Shown here: positions 1 through 11,269 of the stretch, piece after piece | Numbering within the stretch: position 1 is the stretch's first letter | How the letters are laid out: each line of letters begins with the position of its first letter | NCBI GenBank assembly: GCA_920105625.2 | Contig: OV050030.1 | Span: 181,044,315 to 181,108,314 of the forward strand | Length of the DNA: 64,000 nucleotides | Reading direction: 5' to 3' | From: Clusia tigrina | Taxonomy: Eukaryota > Arthropoda > Insecta > Diptera > Clusiidae | Made by a program: the position numbers and the translations under genes | The notes under the pieces: generated by a model | Told to the model about the DNA's origin: nothing | The model's database searches: none | Seen by the model: only the letters and a program-made list of their open reading frames with translations

Positions 1-870
1 CACTGTCTCATTCAATGCCTCTGTAATTCTGATAATGGGCTCCTTGGCCTTTATTAAATTCTATTGATGTTTTCATATTTCTAAATCATTATAAATTGCC
101 ACTTGTACCCTGTAAATATTGGGTCATTGGTTTGACAATTTGACTATAATCTTGACAAATTTTCCATAATAGCCTGATAGACCAAGAAAAGCTGTCAATT
201 GATGCGAGGTAGTTGGTTCAGGATATTCATTGATTTTATGCAATTTTTTTTTTATGCATTTTCAAACAATTATGAGCCACTATGTATCCCAGAAATTCAG
301 TTTCCTGGCGGAAATACTTGCCTTGTCTACTAAAACTTTCATGTGGGCACTTGTCAAGGCTAAATTATTATTTTTATTTGCTATAAGTGTTCTTCTTGAG
401 TATTAGAATAGACCACCATCTATATACACATGCTCAAAATGACGGAAATATGGCCGAATTACATCATCTATTGACCACTGAAAAACGGAAGGGGTATTTT
501 TCAGACCGAAAGGCAAACTCATGTGTTCCGTTGTTTACGGAATATAGAGTTTTATAAATGTCCTTTAAACCAGTCATTATATGTTAAAAACCACTTGTGG
601 AATATTTATCACCATCAGTAAAGCTGTTTAATTTTTTGAAATCGAATACCATTCTATACCCAGCAGTTTCTTCACCATAAGGCCCTTTCTTATTTACTAC
701 CCATGCAGGGGTATTGTATGGACTAAATGAACAACGCATTATATTATTTTTTAACATAGTCTATATCTGGATTATCAAAGTCCGACATCCTCTGTGGTAG
801 AGGGTGTGGTTTATCCTGATTGCTCCTTCATTTCTTGTTTTAAGCTTAAGTTGACTGCTTGTATTATATG
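1..870 (-). pseudogene. Ty3/gypsy reverse transcriptase remnant
   Basis: Reading leftward, the minus strand encodes broken pieces of a Ty3/gypsy reverse transcriptase. Near 640-750 there is a finger/palm segment with PAWVVNKKG followed by GYRMVFDFKKLN. Near 480-540 is the MSLPFGLKN turn, and near 280-330 is FLGYIVAHN, the block after the thumb. Stops and frameshifts separate these blocks, and the YxDD box near 410-430 is badly eroded. The element runs off the left edge. The order of protease and gag to the right fits a minus-strand gag-pol. It is clearly dead. The family assignment is secure at the Ty3/gypsy level only. Confidence 0.8.
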
Positions 871-959
871 GCAAATATGTTTGTTCTTCTGTGATTCCTG
901 ATTTCTGGTGTAGTGTCCTCTTGTATGTTATGTTCTAATATATAAATTTTTGCTTGGCT

Positions 960-1200
960 GTCAGCATACAAGGTTTCTGTACCGTGTTCAAAATATAACA
1001 GTTTTTTATGTCAAGTTAAGTCAATTTTACTCTGAATTTCCCGAATAAATGAAATACCTATTATAGCATCAAAACCCGTGAAAACATCCAATTCAAAAAA
1101 TTTGGCACTTGTCCCTTGTAATTTTGTGGTATCTAGTAACTGTACTTGTACCGTGTACCGAGCTAACCATGCTACCATTCGTCAGGAGTGTACTGGGTAA
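960..1200 (-). pseudogene. Ty3/gypsy aspartic protease remnant
   Basis: Upstream of the RT remnant on the same strand, the translation contains FELDVFTGFDAIIGISFI, which resembles the C-terminal half of a gypsy retropepsin (the conserved D-AIIG-F block). The catalytic DTG/DSG triplet is not clearly visible. The position between gag and RT supports the call. Stops interrupt the frame. This would have been the polyprotein-processing protease of the same element. Confidence 0.6.
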
Positions 1201-1299
1201 TCTATAATATTTTAATTTTGGCATGATTATCTATAATATTTTAATTTTTTTAATAGTATACCGATATGTCTTAGTTCTGAATGGCAGATTATGGATTAT

Positions 1300-1955
1300 T
1301 CTATTTCATTTAGCCGTTGCTCACAATGATTGGCTGTTTCTGAAGCTTATTAGAACTTGGTCTATTGCTTAAGTAGTTTAATCTTTGCTGTTTGTTTTGC
1401 TGAGGAAGTTCTTTTAGAGTTCATCTGCTGAGGACTACTTTGTCTAAAAGGGTTCTTATTTTAAGTATTTTGCCTAATCTGCCCGCTGTTGTCAATCTCC
1501 ATTGGACCGGTCCTATATGCTTATTGTCACTAGTATTCCTGAAATTGTCACTGGTTGTAAAAATACAGTTTTCGAGTCCCATTGTTCCAAATTAACGGTT
1601 GATGGTTATAATTTCAAAAATTTCTAAGTATTATTTCAGCATTTCTATACATAGGTCTGAGCTGGGAGAAGTTGGATTTATCCAATATTAATTGTTTAGC
1701 CTGTACCACTACAGTCTCCAGGTTGGGATGGCACATTCCCGGAAATAATTTGCTTAAAGATTGGGGCAAACCTTTAATAAACACTTTTAAAGCTGCCTGC
1801 CTAGCTTCTTTATTCATTTCCCTCGTTGTGTTCGTATCTGTACCATAATTCATCATGTTTTTATTAGTAATTAACGTCAGTATAATGCTAATTTTGTCGC
1901 AAAATCCTCTAGCACTGAGAGTACCCATCCTTACCGAAGCCAATTCAAGCATCAA
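1300..1955 (-). pseudogene. Ty3/gypsy gag remnant
   Basis: An open frame of 113 codons (1614-1955) contains EARQAALKVFIKGLPQSL and the later segment NLETVVVQAKQLI, typical of the capsid C-terminal part of insect Ty3/gypsy gag proteins. Sequence to the left (1300-1610) looks like the basic gag tail, but no intact CCHC knuckle can be read. The frame ends abruptly at about 1960, where DD41D transposon sequence begins. The gag N-terminus is therefore missing or displaced beyond the insertion. Confidence 0.65.
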
Positions 1956-1961
1956 CGTCCT

Positions 1962-2930
1962 CTTTTTTAGATATCAATGAAATTATTTATTCCTGTGAAA
2001 GTACGTTCGATGCCATTATGTATGAAACTCGATTTCTTTTGCATGGCCACCACGGGCACGCTTGCAGAAGTCCACACGCTGAACCCAATTTTCAACGTTT
2101 TTCAAGCATAAATCGGCCGATACTGCTGCAATTTCATTTCGATATTCGTACGAAGTTCATCAATCGTCACTGGCTTGTTGGCATAGACCATAGACTTGAC
2201 GTAGCCCCACAGGAAATAATCTAACGGCGTCAAATCGCAGGACCGAGGCGGCCAATCGACTGGGCCATTTAGTGAGATAACACGTTCACCAAACTTGGTT
2301 TGCAGTAAATTGATTGTGGCATTCGCTGTGTGGCTTGTGGCACCGTCCTGTTGGAACCACATGTCCTCCAAGTCCATATTATCCAATTGGGGCCAAACAT
2401 ATTCGGTTATCATTGAACGGTAGCGATTCGCATTCACAGTAATGTGCCGGTCTTGATCATCACGGAAGAAGTACGGCCCAATGACGCCGCCGGCCCATAA
2501 ACCGCACCAAACCGTAATTTTTTCGGGATGCAATGATGATTCATGGAGTACGTGTGGATTGCTGTCTAACCAATAACGCATATTTTGCTTATTGACGAAG
2601 CCATTCAGCCAGAAATGAGCTTCATCATAAATTTGACGTAGCGCTCTTAAAGTTGAGGCGACTGACTCCGAATTTCGGTAGTAAATTTTAATAATTTCGA
2701 CTCGTTGTTGGCTCGTATATCTTTGCGTGATGAAATGGCAAAGCTTACTGAAGAGAAATGTCAAAAGAGTGGGAAAAAATATGGCGTCGTTTGCTGTCAG
2801 TATCGATTTACTTTTGTAGCGTTTCTTTTGAAAAACCCTTTATGTGCCACATAACCAATAGTGTTTGTAAAAGCTGGTGTGTCGTGAAAAAAACACGCAA
2901 AAAAATTATTTTTATTGGACAGCGGGTCTG
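1962..2930 (-). mobile_element. DD41D mariner-like transposon, internally deleted
   Basis: This is a DNA transposon of the IS630-Tc1-mariner superfamily inserted in the gag/leader region of the flanking gypsy element. The inner edge at about 1962 and the outer edge at about 2840-2930 are approximate, because I could not pair the terminal inverted repeats by eye. The coding region has lost a central block (see the transposase entry), so the copy is non-autonomous. The 41-residue spacing between the second and third acidic residues matches the rosa/DD41D group first described in tephritids. Confidence 0.7.
2102..2764 (-). pseudogene. DD41D transposase with an internal deletion
   Basis: The open frame has 220 codons; related transposases are about 340 residues. 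Residues 19-45 are the start of the N-terminal helix-turn-helix (RVEIIKIYYRNSESVA). The frame then jumps to the first catalytic motif, read here as YDEAHF, so about 110 residues carrying most of the DNA-binding region are gone. The second Asp is in QQDGATSH and the third in the LTPLDYFLWG block, with 41 residues between them. The catalytic part looks otherwise intact and open. Without the binding region it should not recognise transposon ends. A fusion origin is possible, but deletion is simpler. Confidence 0.8.
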
Positions 2931-3059
2931 TAGCACTAAACCATTCTAATTACGTAATGGCAATGATTAATTCTTATAACTCGAGCTCCGAGTATTTGAT
3001 TAAAAAAAAATACAAGGTTTTTCTAGTGGTTTTTCTAGAACAACCCGCGCAATTTCCCG

Positions 3060-3450
3060 AATGTTCCGTTAGCAGAGTTGGTTGCGGATCACCTATGCTG
3101 GTTAACGGTTTTGTTTATTAAAGTAAAGAATTACTTTATTTATTAATTTAGCAATACTTCCTCCTTCATTGACTTTCAATACCGAATTCATCCAGCAGCC
3201 TCAAAATGCTGCCCTTTTATAGCTTAAATTATTTTTAAATTTCCTATGAAATGCCATATTGTCAATTTAATAGAAAATTTTCTCAACTAAATATTTCTCA
3301 AATTCCCATAATATTCCGTCTTGACAATTTCATAGGAAGTGCTCCCAAATATTCGTTTTGCAGTTTCTATGAACTATTCTCGTGACATTTCATAGGAATT
3401 GCTTTTACTGTTAACCACTGAAGCGATTTGTAGCTGTTGGGCCAGTAGAG
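3060..3450 (-). repeat. Probable 5' LTR of the 1-3450 gypsy element
   Basis: Read on the minus strand, this AT-rich stretch has a TATA-like GCTATAAAAG (3214-3225), then about 50 bases later AATAAATAAAG signals, as in an LTR with U3-R-U5 order. It lies just upstream of the gag/protease/RT series on the same strand, separated by the DD41D insertion. The outer end is not sharply defined and the partner LTR is off the window, so the exact limits are inferred. Confidence 0.45.
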
Positions 3451-3840
3451 TTGTTTGCAATGCCATATGCTTATTATTAACTTTGTCAGCATGGGTTACG
3501 TTAACTTACAAAATAAATAAATGTGTGAATCTTATCCATAAATTCTATCCACGCTGCAAAAATGCCATTTAGATATTTAATGTTTCTTATACAATATTTA
3601 ATCTAAACACTTTAACGGAATCTTTTTCAGAAACATAAACAACGTAATCGAATCTGCACGCAATATGTGAACGTTGCAAAAAATTTCATTTCACAAGATT
3701 TGTTTCTTCATATTTTCCTTTATTGTATCTTCTAATTTAATTTAGAACTAAAGAACAAACAAAAAATGTTTACAGTTTTTAGTTAGCCACTGCTTCGACC
3801 GAAATTAGTTTTCAAAGTTTTCTTACAAGTTTATTCGGAA
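3450..3840. other. AT-rich interval with no recognised feature
   Basis: No open frame of note and no repeat match elsewhere in the window was seen. It separates the gypsy LTR from the 3' end of the Jockey LINE and may hold 3' untranslated sequence of that LINE. Confidence 0.4.
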
Positions 3841-3866
3841 TAGTACTGAATTTTCATATAATTATC

Positions 3867-5800
3867 TCAAATTAAAAACAATTTTAGAGTATCCTTCCTT
3901 CTAAGTCGGATGTAGCCCGCATTCTGTAATAAATTTCTGGCTAAAATATTCGGGTGCTTTCCAAGTTTAGAACTATAGCTTTTAGTTAAGTTTGATATCT
4001 CTTTGGATACCGTGGGGATAGTTAAATCCTTGAGGATATTTGCGTTTTTCATATACCAAGGGGTTTTAGTAATTATGCGCAAGCCTTTTCATTAGGCCCG
4101 TTGTAGTGTTCTCAAAATTGGATGGATACGTTGTACCCCTGAGATGGATTCCGTAACTCCATATAGACTTTATTATGGCTTTATAGACTAAGAGTTGACT
4201 CTGGATTGCCTATTAATAAGCCAGTTTAGGTCAATCATTTTTAATTTTATCTGCATGATTTTGGTGTTGATGTGTTTTGACCATGTTAGTCAGCAATCAA
4301 GGTGCATTCTTAAATATTTTGTATCGGAGCACTGAGAGATAGGCTTCAAGTTTATCTATACTAGTGCGCAAGGTTTTTTACATAATGTAAATATTAAATC
4401 CTCGCACATATATTCATTCAATTTTATTCTCCAACAATCCATCCAGTGCTGCAGAGTATTCAAGTGTCCTTGGAGCAGCTTGAATGCAATTTTTGGGTCC
4501 GTGTGGAAATTTTCAGTGTCATCGGCAAATGTTGAGGTGACGGTTTTTTCATTGGTTGGCATATCAGTATAGCAGAGTGCCCAACATACTGCCTTGAGGA
4601 AATCCTGCTTTAATGGGGTATTCCGCTGAGATTAACCTTTTTTGCTTTATAACAAATTTTCTAGACGAGAGGTAGCTTGCTAGTATCATATATAAATTTA
4701 AAGGCAGGATGCTTTTTAGCTTTAGAAAAAGTCCTGTATACCAAACTTTGTCGAATGCTTGGGTAATGTCAAGGAACACAGTAGAATAATATTCTTTACG
4801 TTCATAAGTTTTGTAGATGGTGCTTACAATATGGTGAACTTGTTTAACTGTGCTGGAAGTCACTTTCCTCTTTTTCCTTCAGAAGCCTCTAAAGTTTTTT
4901 GGTGCCTGTGAAGCTTTATAGTGCCGGGGGTCTCTGCTTTTGCCATTCGTGTCTGATTGATCGTTTTACTAATAAAACTGTTTGTATATCTTTCGGAGTA
5001 CATTCTTGCCGAGGAACATGATTTTAGTCCGGGGTAGCTACCTTCGCCGCTTGGCATAACTATTCTGTGAATACATAAACAGCTGCATTTATTTCTTGGT
5101 CTGTTTTTAGGGATACAGAAAAATTGAGATGCGCGATAATGACATTTTTTATTTCAACCAATGCATTTGTTGAGAATGGGCCGAGGACAGATCTATCGAT
5201 GGTTGTACGTAGGAGTTAATGTTGTGTAAACCTTTAGCGACTCCGAAGTCTATAAGGTCTGATATCTTACTTTTATCTGTAGGCCAATATGTGGATCTGC
5301 CACAAGATAAAACGTTCAGCCTTGGTTTAGTTATCGTTGATAACCTTCTTCCCTTTGGAGTTAGTAGGCGAGAGCCCCAATGCATATGTTTGGCATTGAA
5401 ATCTCCAGCGGCGATAAATTTATTACCGAGAGTACGAAAAGGTGCTTGGTCTTCCTCTATATTGTGTTTGAGTGGGCGGTAGATTACTGATATTATTAGT
5501 CCACTTACATATTCTTCGTATATAATACATACTTGTTGCTTGAATATAATCAGTGCTGAAATTTTGCTTTGCTTTATGCTTTATTCTATTTTTAATTAGC
5601 TTTGCCACTAGGGTGTTTGGTATCATCAATATTGAAGCAATTATTTTTCTGAGTGAGATGGGTTTCCGAAATTATCATAAGGTCAATAGAGTTTGAATTA
5701 AGAAAATAATTGAGCTGAAACTTGTGCTGGGTTACAACATTAGCGTTCCAATGTGCAATTTTTATGGTGATTATGGTTTTGACAATAGAGATTGTAATAT
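3867..5800 (-). pseudogene. Jockey-clade LINE ORF2 (endonuclease and reverse transcriptase) remnant
   Basis: This is a decayed non-LTR retrotransposon ORF2. The N-terminal AP-endonuclease is seen at 5640-5800 (LNYFLNSNSIDLMIISETH), 5380-5460 (FIAAGDFNAKH and HWGSR) and 5149-5385 (TYWPTDKSKISDLIDF). A linker follows near 4900-5050, and the RT palm at 4564-4863 has VFLDITQAFDKVW and FPQGSMLGTLLY. FADDT near 4510 carries the catalytic YADD-type box. The C-terminal tail at 3867-4082 has TPWYMKNANILKDLTIPTV and KHPNILARNLL. The finger domain between linker and palm is missing, so an internal deletion adds to the frameshifts. Jockey clade placement rests on the endonuclease and tail motifs. Confidence 0.85.
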
Positions 5801-5809
5801 CATGTTTTA

Positions 5810-7078
5810 GTTTCGCATCATTTCTTGCATCTTATTTTGGATAGAGCACATGATTTGTGTCATAGATGCCATGAATGTTTGCAATCATTTTTCTAACGAT
5901 TGGTTCTGATCATTGGAATTGTTTACGGGAGGATTTCTATTGAGCATAAGAGTTTCCCCGCGGTTCCGGTTCGCTTATGGGAATAGTACTGATTTTTGTA
6001 GTTACATTTTTAATTTGTCTTTGCTGTGGCATGAGTTTTTGTTGGACATTTGTATACGAGTATATAGGGCTGCCTTGAAAGTTGGCTGTATGGCTTTCTC
6101 GGTAATTGCTAAACATTTGTGTCTTCTTTTGACTTCGGGCAGTTTTGAGATGAGTACAGTTCACCACAAATAACACACACAGTGGGAAGTGTGTAGTATG
6201 TGTGTAGCATGTTTGCCAAATTATTGCCAATTCTGGAATTGAACTGAAGCAAAATGTTTTCGGAGTTATTTAACTGATATCTTTCTATGCAGAAGATATC
6301 GAAGGTTATAAATAGGATGTGTTTCACCTTTCTTGAGTTTCGTGTTGTGTGGTTGTAGTTCAACCTGGAAGAGAGATTGTGGAATCTTATTTTTGTTGTG
6401 TATATTGTACACGGATTTGATTTGAAATCCACCTTGGGACAGCGCTTCCAGGATTTCATAGATTTCTACATAATTCATTCGGCTTCCTAATTTTGCCACT
6501 TGCGTATTTCTTTGCAGAGGGCTTGACTTACGTTAAACTTATACGTGACGATCCACACCAGTCTGTATGGCCGCTTTTGGTTTTCACTCACTTATAAGAG
6601 ATTCAGTCTGGGAATAAATATTATTATCAATCTGCGTATTATTTGTATGTTGTGCGTTGCAGTATGATTCCTCAATGTTTATTAGTGACGAATCAGAGAG
6701 AATTGGAGAGGGGCATTGGGAGCTCTAGGATAGTTTATTAGTTATAGCTTGTAATGATATCATCGTGTTGTTGTGCCTTACTGTACTTACAGTTGGAAAT
6801 ATGCCTCAACTCAGATGTCGCTTTTCTATTGACTTCTCAGACTTTGTATTAACTTGCGGAATATTTACGCCATCAGTGGTAGTATGATTGAGCTGCGCGT
6901 TAGAAGTTTCAGTTTGCATATCTACTTTGTTTGCAGGTGTTTGAGCGCTAACAGTCTTTAATATCCCATTAAGTAGGGAGGACCGTGTGTGTGTGTCACT
7001 AACACTCATTTTTGCTGTGGGTTGCTGTAACACTCTCACCGGCGGCATCAAACGACCATATGTAATGAATATTAGCAT
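5810..7078 (-). pseudogene. Jockey-clade LINE ORF1 (gag-like) remnant
   Basis: Upstream of ORF2 on the same strand, frames 6266-6499 and 6109-6459 carry a zinc-knuckle tail (TVCVICGELYSSQNCPKSKE), typical of the nucleic-acid-binding ORF1 protein of Jockey elements. Frame 6806-7078 (starting MLIFITYG) has a low-complexity Ser/Thr/Asn region that could be the ORF1 N-terminus. Frames overlap with shifts, so the gene is not functional. The left end is set by the start of the endonuclease at about 5800. Confidence 0.65.
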
Positions 7079-7079
7079 T

Positions 7080-7334
7080 AACGTTCATTTATTTTGCTAT
7101 GTTATTGAAATAAGCACAAAACTAACTTTGATCAATTTAGAGTATAATTTTTTAAATACGTTCCCTTCACTTATATTTAAACTTTTCTTAGCTTATTTAT
7201 AAAACTAAAGGTGCTAACAATTTTTAGCAAATTACAAAATGATTCTCAAAATAAAAAAATTTAAATTAAAAAAATTGAAAACACGTCCGTAGAGTACGCT
7301 GTTCTCAAAATTATATTTCAGAAGATTGAATTAA
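7080..7334. other. AT-rich interval, no recognised feature
   Basis: Short AT-rich stretch between the Jockey ORF1 remnant and a plus-strand LINE tail. Nothing conserved was seen. Confidence 0.4.
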
Positions 7335-7604
7335 GGGTTTCAGTGCGGCTATGTTAACATGCACAATAGAGACCTGCACCATGATTTAGCTGTAGAAACA
7401 GTAAAAGTGGTTGCTGAAGTTTTCGCTGTAGCACAGCCAGATAAACTAAAACAGTATTTATATAAAGGATCTGCCCAGTTCGCTAATCCTTCAGATACAG
7501 TGAGGCGAGTAAAAAGTACGACACCCCCTGACCTCGTCAGGAACATAAAAGAAAAGGACCCATGCCGGGGACCTGTCTACTTGAATTTATTTAGTAAAAC
7601 ATAA
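7335..7604 (+). pseudogene. Probable C-terminal tail of a Jockey-type LINE RT
   Basis: The plus strand reads CGYVNMHNRDLHHDLAVETV, resembling the tail of Jockey-clade ORF2 proteins, where a WYVxNxxLHxDL block precedes the end of the protein. It is followed by 81 open codons that lose similarity after about 25 residues. No poly(A) tail is obvious. It is in opposite orientation to the LINE at 3840-7080. It may be a 5'-truncated copy or a chance match. Confidence 0.4.
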
Positions 7605-7689
7605 AGCTTTTTAATTTTTTTTCGATGTTTACTAGTTACATTATGAAGGCATATTTATATATAAATGTAAATATTTTTTTTTAATTATA

Positions 7690-8575
7690 AAAAAATTAGT
7701 AAGGACGCCTGAACTCAGGTTAGACCGACTTCAAAATATCCTTTACAGCTCCTTGTGCATGCGAGTTCAACATTGGGATGTTTTCATCGTAAATCAAGTG
7801 TTGGTCATAAGTTATAAAAATATGCCACTAATGGGCGTGGCTGCTAAAATATCCCTCCATTTTTTGTGTGGTGTTTAATGTTAGCACCTGCTGTAAAATT
7901 TCATTGAAAAATCTTTAATAGGACCTTAGTAATGATTATTGATACCCATATTTCGCAGACACACTATTATGGACCCCATGTACATTTCTGTCAATAATCC
8001 CGATAGCAGCAATACGAGCATAGATAGGCTAATTTCAATTTTAGACCCGAAAGTTTCGTATATTCGAAAGTGGGCGTGACATTTCTCCAGTCAACCTCAT
8101 TGTTTGCAGCTAGCTTTATAATGTCCACATGTTGCTTCTTGTATTTATTTCGTCCAAATATCTCTTATAGATCTTAAGTTATGAATACTTGTTAATTGTG
8201 GGTGTGGAAGGTAATATATTATGAATAGTGTTTACTAGAACCCTCATCTACATAACTAGCAAATTGTATCACTATTGCATCATTTGGAGTATATAGTGAT
8301 TTTAAAAAAGGTGAAAAAATTACCTTCTATGGGAGGTAGTCGTGATTTTTATCCAAATCGGTCCATATAGCAATCCGGTTCTGTATCTTTCTCTAGACTA
8401 TACCTTTGCAGAGTTTTATTAAGATAGCTGTAACGTTGTGGAAAAAAGTGGCCACAAAAGGACAGACGGACGGACAAATTTAAAATTGTTTAGTAAGTGA
8501 TTGCAACCCATATCAAAAGCACAAATTAGTATACCCTCTTTACCTTTTTTAAAGGTAAAGAGTATAATTAGTTAA
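7690..8575 (+). repeat. Dispersed non-coding repeat, family R, longest copy
   Basis: This AT-rich non-coding repeat recurs in part at 56263-56500, 57195-57745 and (inverted) 59692-60072. Shared landmarks are GGTTAGACCGACTT near the start, a TTATAATGTCCACAT block near 8110-8130, GACAGACGGACGGAC near 8461-8475, and a hairpin at the end. It has no open frame. The copies suggest a short non-autonomous element of about 0.9 kb. I do not recognise a named family. Confidence 0.7.
8530..8572. repeat. Terminal hairpin of family R repeat
   Basis: The end of the repeat is a near-perfect inverted repeat: TATACCCTCTTTACC pairs with GGTAAAGAGTATA around a T/A-rich centre, with a two-base bulge. The same structure, with small changes, ends the copy at 56462-56498. 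Its conservation in two copies suggests it belongs to the element. Confidence 0.65.
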
Positions 8576-8579
8576 AATT

Positions 8580-9650
8580 GGTGTCAACTGGCAAACAATC
8601 AATAGCTGGACATAATCTGTGTACAAAATTCGAGGAAGCTGCCGGAAAAAAAAATTCCAAAGATAAACCAGAAAAAATATTATTTACTATTTTGTAGCAC
8701 CAAAACACCATACGAGAACTTACTCATGTTTGAGTAAATAGAAAAAAATATACGTGTATCAGCGTTTTCATAGTTTACTTCTCAGATTTGGGGGGTTGAA
8801 GTTACCCCCCTCTTGCACATTCTTATTGGGAATCGATATAGAAAGCAATGTGAACCTTACATTTTAGGTATAGGATGTGTTTGGCAGATTTCTGGAAAAT
8901 TCTACGAGGAACATTTTTGTGGAACATTCTCTAACTCTCAATGTGTGCTTTTTTTGTGAAAAAGGGCAACAAAATACACATAAAACAGAGATATAACGGG
9001 TATACATATCCCACAAAAATATTTAACTTTAAATTCTATTATAAGTCTCTGAATACATAAAAATTCAAACGCCAGAAATAAGTGAAAACTACGTACCTAA
9101 TTAGAATTGGTGCAACAATGTCACAGCAAATCCAGATTTTAGGGGTTGGTTTGTATGAAAAAATGTTTACGTTTAAATAGATGGTGTGAAATACATACTT
9201 GGTGTGATATACATACGAGTACTTGGTTTGTAAGCTTTAAATAATAAATTTTCAGTTTTGACGAAAATGTTTAATTGTTTTGAAAAATATGATTGGTTTC
9301 GCTATTTTTGCAGTTAACATACTATTTCTGAGGTAAAAGGGATTTTGAACTGGAAGTATTCCTGATGAACTGTGGACGCCAAAGCATTGTTGTCGCAATT
9401 GCTACAAGGGCTGTGGTCCTCATAATTTTTGTTTTTACGTTATAAAATGATAGTCGCGTTTCTGAATTTTCGCTGTAGGTCAACGAAATTCAATGCAGTG
9501 GGGTATTCCCATGCGATGCCCACACCCAGCCTTACTTCCAGTGTCACATTCTGATACTTGTGCTACACCTTCGAAGTCCTAGTCAACATACTGGTGCTAT
9601 TACATGCGGTGAATGAGAAATGTATGATTACGCAGGCAGTGAATACTTGG
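8580..9650. other. About 1.1 kb with no recognised feature
   Basis: AT-rich sequence with no open frame above 60 codons and no motif or repeat partner that I could see in the window. Probably old decayed repeat or spacer DNA. Confidence 0.5.
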
Positions 9651-9654
9651 GAAA

Positions 9655-10070
9655 TAAAGCAGCCCCAAGCCCAATATTAATGTCGCAAGAGCATTTAAAA
9701 GCATGGGCACGGAAGCTGAGTCTGTCCAAAATCAAAGCATAAATTTTAGCTGCAAAATTGAAACATCTTCATCTACTGGTTTTCGTAAGCACCTATATAT
9801 TTTTCTGCCATACTTTAATGTTAACGAACACAACACGTTAGCTTAATGAGACGATATTGAAGGCTTAATGACTGCAATGAATATCGAATATAAATCCGAG
9901 CACTGGCGTTTCTTTAGAGATTCATCCAAGAAAATTCCAAGAGCTGTGCCCCTTTTTTACGAAAATTCCAAAAATCCTATTCCCATTGCGTATAGAATTA
10001 ACATCAGCGAAAGTTGTGATTTGGTAAAATGTGAAGAGCACGAGTGGAGGGTGTGGAGGCTGTTATGATT
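9655..10070 (+). pseudogene. Relic of an uncharacterised arthropod repeat-gene family
   Basis: Two separated pieces match a widespread but unnamed arthropod protein family that occurs in many copies and is probably transposon-derived. The first, near 9700-9790, reads LSLSKIKA then ILAAKLKHLHLL after one stop, like the family block LSKxxAELLASRL. The second is the open frame 9868-10068, with EHWRFFRDSSKKIPRAVPLF then PIPIAYRINISES, like the WRLFIDSSKxSLKxVLLHNG and PIAHSVHLKE blocks. Stops and frame changes show it is dead. Family knowledge is from memory of arthropod proteomes; the function is unknown to me. Confidence 0.5.
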
Positions 10071-10079
10071 TAAAAGTTA

Positions 10080-11260
10080 GTGTCCTCTCGAGTATGAAGG
10101 CTGGATACGTTAAATATGGATGCATTTTATGCAAGTGGGATAGCAGATGGAAGGGCAAGTGACTTTGGCTTTATTGACGATTTTGTACAATCTATTCGTA
10201 AATCGACAATCTCCCTGCTCCACCATGGAGTTTTTGGTTTCCCTCGTGGATTGAGGGGGATTCAAGATGCTTTTACGGCATTTGAGAGGGCAGATGTGAT
10301 TGCTGTGACAAATGAGATTGTGTCCACAAATTAGGCTCCATGGTGGATTGGATTAAAGACTAGTTTGTGCGCTTTCTATTGATTTGTTTGGCTGACCAAA
10401 TTTCAGTTGTCGATGCTACATCAATTTCGAAAGTTAAGCGCCTATGATCCGAAAAAGAACTTTCCAGAGACGGACCACTTGGTATTGACGGTCGCGAAGT
10501 GTTCACCGATTACGGTAATATCAAGAACTTCCCGTCTGTTAGGAGTCAGGAAGTTTAGTTTATCTCCTCGATTAGCAATTACGATATTAATTACGGGTAT
10601 AAATCAAAAAGAGACTCATCCCGTGTGTCGGTTGTCAGAGCTACCCCACATTTCATTATGGGCGTTGCCATCCGTATCAAATATAACAGGAATCCTCCTG
10701 ATTGCCGCATTCGAGAACAGCTGTTTAAGTGAGCCCTGTGGTGGTATGTCGCGGTAATCGTGCGCCATGTAACAGGCCACAAGCCATGGTGTTGTTTTCA
10801 ATGGTCATGGATAGGATGTCCCTATCGCTATACCTGTAAAATAATATAGTAGGCGTATTAGATTCGCCACTCTATCCAGGATAGGACAGACTTTTTTATG
10901 GAAAAAGTTATCGAGTAAATTATCCTACATAGTTTTATATCATTATATTAATTTTCTGTTGATGAAATTTAAAGAAAGCTAAAATTTATCTTTGGATTTT
11001 TTTTTAAAATATTATTTTTGTGTTTGTTTAAATTATATTCAAATGATGAGTCTGTATATAAAATATAGAAAAGCAAATGTTTAAAATAACAACCTTGACC
11101 TTTTACGAATACCGTACGGTATCCTTTGATACTGATTCCGCGAACCTCGTAATTGTGTATCCTGGGTTCTTGGACTAGTACAAAATCCGTCCCTTTCTGG
11201 GCCAGGTGGAGGATAAGGGCTGCTGAGGCAGTCTGGGATTGCTAAAGGTTAATATTTATA
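10080..11260 (-). pseudogene. I/LOA-type LINE ORF2 remnant (endonuclease and linker)
   Basis: This is a decayed relative of the better copy at 31458-35273, on the same strand. Near 11100-11220 the DNA matches the other copy's ORF2 start (EPW and PRAG region). Frames 10591-10782 and 10616-10801 carry VACYMAHDY and NAHNEMWGSSD, the endonuclease core. The stretch at 10180-10330 reads PRGKPKTPWWSREIVDLR, equal in position to PRGKPKPPWWNSEIAELR in the better copy. The RT, RNase H and 3' end are absent, so this copy lost its 3' part, unlike the usual 5' truncation of LINEs. Confidence 0.8.
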
Positions 11261-11269
11261 ACCTTCAGA

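Noticed and set aside
9868..10068. Small host gene
   Set aside because: The frame lacks a gene context and matches only part of a multi-copy repeat family with broken neighbours.
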